This document shows, piece after piece, positions 61,924-64,000 of a stretch of DNA of 64,000 nucleotides (positions within the stretch are counted from its first letter, which is position 1; each line of letters starts with the position of its first letter). The stretch spans positions 558,001-622,000 of the forward strand of contig NZ_JACGUT010000084.1 of NCBI RefSeq assembly GCF_014076845.1, given 5' to 3'. Origin of the DNA: Colwellia sp. MB3u-41. Lineage in GTDB: Bacteria; Pseudomonadota; Gammaproteobacteria; Enterobacterales; Alteromonadaceae. The position numbers and the translations under genes were made by a program. The notes under the pieces were generated by a model that had not been told where the DNA came from, searched no databases, and saw nothing but the letters and a program-made list of their open reading frames with translations.

Positions 61924-62205
61924 ATGGATCCGGTAGAAGAAGTAATTGCACTTAATAAAATTAAAAATATTCAAAAAATACAAGGATACGAAAAAAAATA
62001 TCATCAACTAGGTTATATGCCATTCTTCTTATTTATTATAACAATAGTTATTTTTTTATTCCTCCCTTTGCCTACACTTATCAGGACGGAGATATTTTAT
62101 GTACCTTATTTTTTATTCATTATATTTATTATGTTTTTTCAAATGAATGAGAAAATAAAACTATTAAAAATGATCTTTGAACTAAAATTTAAAGATTCTA
62201 TTTAG
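61924..62205 (+). CDS. Small two-helix membrane protein
   Basis: 93 residues: charged N-terminal helix (MDPVEEVIALNKIKNIQKIQGYEKKYHQL), then two hydrophobic helices (FFLFIITIVIFLFLPL; YVPYFLFIIFIMFFQM), then a charged end. No family match. AT-rich and located between IS remnants. It could be a small immunity or regulatory membrane protein, but no evidence beyond topology supports that. Confidence 0.5.
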   Translation: MDPVEEVIALNKIKNIQKIQGYEKKYHQLGYMPFFLFIITIVIFLFLPLPTLIRTEIFYVPYFLFIIFIMFFQMNEKIKLLKMIFELKFKDSI

Positions 62206-62424
62206 ATCCCCCCCACGGCAAGATCATTATAAATTGAATTAATGTTGTAGCTGTGATCAAATCCATGCCTTACAAAGCATTGGTTTCCCCGTATGAGCAC
62301 TACTTTTTTAAAACATTTTGAATCAATAAGGGGTTTTGGGCACTTATAGATAGCTAAAAGTATAATCAAATAATACAAGCTACTGATATTTGTATTATAA
62401 AAAGATAATTATTTTTGATTATAT

Positions 62425-63360
62425 AACTCAAGTTTCGGAGTTCATTTCTAAGGTGAAAAATGAATTTTTTATCATTCTAACGCCTCTTGCCGTAAGGTAA
62501 AACTATCCATTTGCATGACTTGCGTAAAAAAATCAATAACCGTTTGTTCAATTTTGTTTAGCACGTCAAATTTTTCAATGCTTGTTAAATTTGCCATTTC
62601 ACTTAATGCTCCTGCAATTAACGCTTTAAATAAGCCCCACAATTTACTGGCGAAATTCAAGCAACATAGGCTTTCTTCAAAATTATTTCTAACGTCGCTA
62701 AGCCTTGCTGCCCCTTCCTCTTGTTTAGCGAATAGTAGCAAGCAAAACCTTAATCCTGTTAAGTGTATTGAGGCGATGTAGGCACTGTAATGTCGGCTTT
62801 GCTCTCTTAAGAAACCGAGTTTTTGTTTGGCTTCCTTGAAGTAAACTTCAATCCCCAACGTAATGCATAAACTTCAAGTATTTTTTCATCTTCAAGCTGG
62901 TAGTCAGTTGTTAAAAATAACGCCCAGTCATGTTTACTTGCCTGTTGTTTAGCTTCATCTATTGAGCGTACAAACAACAATTTTACTTTAACCCATTGCG
63001 CTGGCTCTTTATCTGAGCTCGTTAAGTTCAACTCAACAACCACGGATTTACTTTGGTAAGGCACATTATTAAGTGTTTGCCAGTGACCTTTAACATGTTG
63101 TTTGTATAGCTCTTTAGCGCAGAGCAAGTGGTTAACACCTTTCTCCACTATACGATATTTCATTTTGTTTTTTTTCATTCTGACAACAGCAACAAGCGAA
63201 TGCTCTATCGTCATTTTAAGAATATGTTTGGTGGCAAACCATGCATCCGCTAAAAAATAATCAGCGTTAATGCCTGCGCGGATAGCTCTGGCTATCATGT
63301 CACAAACCATTTCTGGTTTCGTTTGTTGCTTTGATTGTTGATAGCGTTTTGCCGCAATAC
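62425..63360 (-). mobile_element. IS4-type element, truncated second copy
   Basis: Carries one 18-base inverted repeat (62425-62442) and the transposase 3' two thirds, identical by eye to the copy at 55656-57308, including the frameshift. The match ends exactly at 63360, where IS3-type sequence begins. Orientation is opposite to the first copy. Confidence 0.88.
62472..63360 (-). pseudogene. IS4-family transposase fragment with the same frameshift
   Basis: Two frames (63373-62807 and 62858-62472) correspond to the C-terminal ~310 residues of the other copy. The N-terminal ~200 residues, including the first catalytic aspartate region, are missing. The break inside the Y-R-E-K signature is identical to that of the first copy. 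Confidence 0.85.
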
Positions 63361-64000
63361 CGGCGTTTTTCAAGCTAGTTGTCGCCTAAAGTTTAAATTT
63401 ATGCCGCCTTGTTCTCTACTACCTCTGATTTCCCTTTTTCAGGGTTAAGGTAAACTTCTTCAATATGATCCCAGTTTTTAATTTCACCTGACCATCTATT
63501 GGGATTTTCTAACTTAGCCTTTTTATACACCAACGTTCGAGCCACTAATATTTCAATATCTTTACCTGTATGGCGCTCAACGGGGGTAGTAAATTTAATA
63601 CCGCTATGGCGGTGTTCATGGTTATACCACTGCACAAAACACTTAACCCAATCTCTTGCTACCCCTATATCTGCAAAAGGTTTTTCAGGATATTCAGGTC
63701 GATATTTTAACGTGCGAAATACGGATTCTGAATAGGGGGTTGTCATTACTTACTGATGGTCTACTAAACGAAGGAACCACCCCTAACTCTTGTAAAGTAG
63801 CTAACATGGTCGCTCCTTTCATAGGGCTACCGTTATCCGAGTGCAAGGTCACTTGGTTTTTTTCTACTTTTTCTCTGTTACATATATCGGTCATCAAATC
63901 AGCCGCTAATACGCTGAGTTCTTCATGGTGAATTTGCCAGCCAACAATTTTACGACTGTAAATATCGAGCACCAAATATAGGTATAAAAAGATACCTTTA
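63361..64000 (-). mobile_element. IS3-family element, partial
   Basis: The orfB end of an IS3-type element adjoins the truncated IS4 copy at 63361 and runs out of the window at 64000. Its boundary with the IS4 fragment suggests insertion into, or recombination with, that copy. Confidence 0.75.
63399..64000 (-). pseudogene. IS3-family transposase OrfB (rve integrase domain), frameshifted
   Basis: Read in reverse from beyond the window: KGIFLYLYLVLDIYSRKIVGWQ, then LHSDNGSPMKGATML (second DDE aspartate), then FSRPSVSNDNP. There the frame shifts at a run of five Cs (63735-63739) and continues as YSESVFRTLKYRPEYPE (catalytic Glu), ending with HRHSGIKFTTPVERH. Removing one C restores the normal reading frame. 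The N-terminal part lies outside the window. Confidence 0.83.

Overview
The window looks like a chromosomal segment of an AT-rich marine gammaproteobacterium, most likely Colwellia or a close relative (Alteromonadales). This rests on gene order and family resemblance only (prmC-sirB-kdsA, rsxABCDGE-nth, rimP-nusA-infB-rbfA-truB-rpsO-pnp-nlpI, divergent gltA/sdhCDAB-sucABCD). No rRNA, tRNA or CRISPR array was seen.

Layout. 1-3.9 kb: 3' part of prmC, sirB2, sirB1, a DUF819 membrane protein and kdsA. 4-9.5 kb: a dicarboxylate/amino acid:cation symporter, a large Ig-like lipoprotein with Ca-binding-like loops, and an arginase-family hydrolase. 9.8-15.4 kb: topA, a membrane spermidine-synthase-like protein and a glyoxalase I. 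15.5-22 kb: nth and the Rnf/Rsx electron-transport operon, whose RsxC has a tandemly repeated tail. 22.1-24 kb: a CsrD-like protein with degenerate GGDEF and EAL domains. 24.5-33.8 kb: the transcription/translation cluster rimP to pnp. 33.9-36.2 kb: nlpI and a membrane-anchored M64-like zinc peptidase. 36.7-39.2 kb: a CsdA-CsdE fusion converging on tcdA. 40-51.6 kb: TCA-cycle genes gltA (reverse) and sdhCDAB, sucABCD (forward).

From 51.6 kb to the end the window is accessory DNA. It starts with a TIR-like (PF10137-type) protein. The next reading frame, a winged-helix-like segment, is in the same frame and separated only by one TAA. A 1.1 kb non-coding stretch with two diverged hairpin repeats follows, then an outer-membrane barrel protein, a lipoprotein gene cut by an IS, and a mosaic of IS elements: two identical IS4-type copies in inverted orientation, an IS200/IS605 remnant, a truncated IS1182-like transposase and a frameshifted IS3-type gene. 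Between the two IS4 copies lie an exported small Cys-containing protein and an exported ankyrin-repeat protein (possible effector/immunity-type pair), plus a small two-helix membrane protein.

The best candidates for something undescribed are the split TIR/winged-helix locus, the exported small protein/ankyrin pair with its promoter palindrome, and the NlpI-linked M64-like peptidase. None can be proven from sequence alone.
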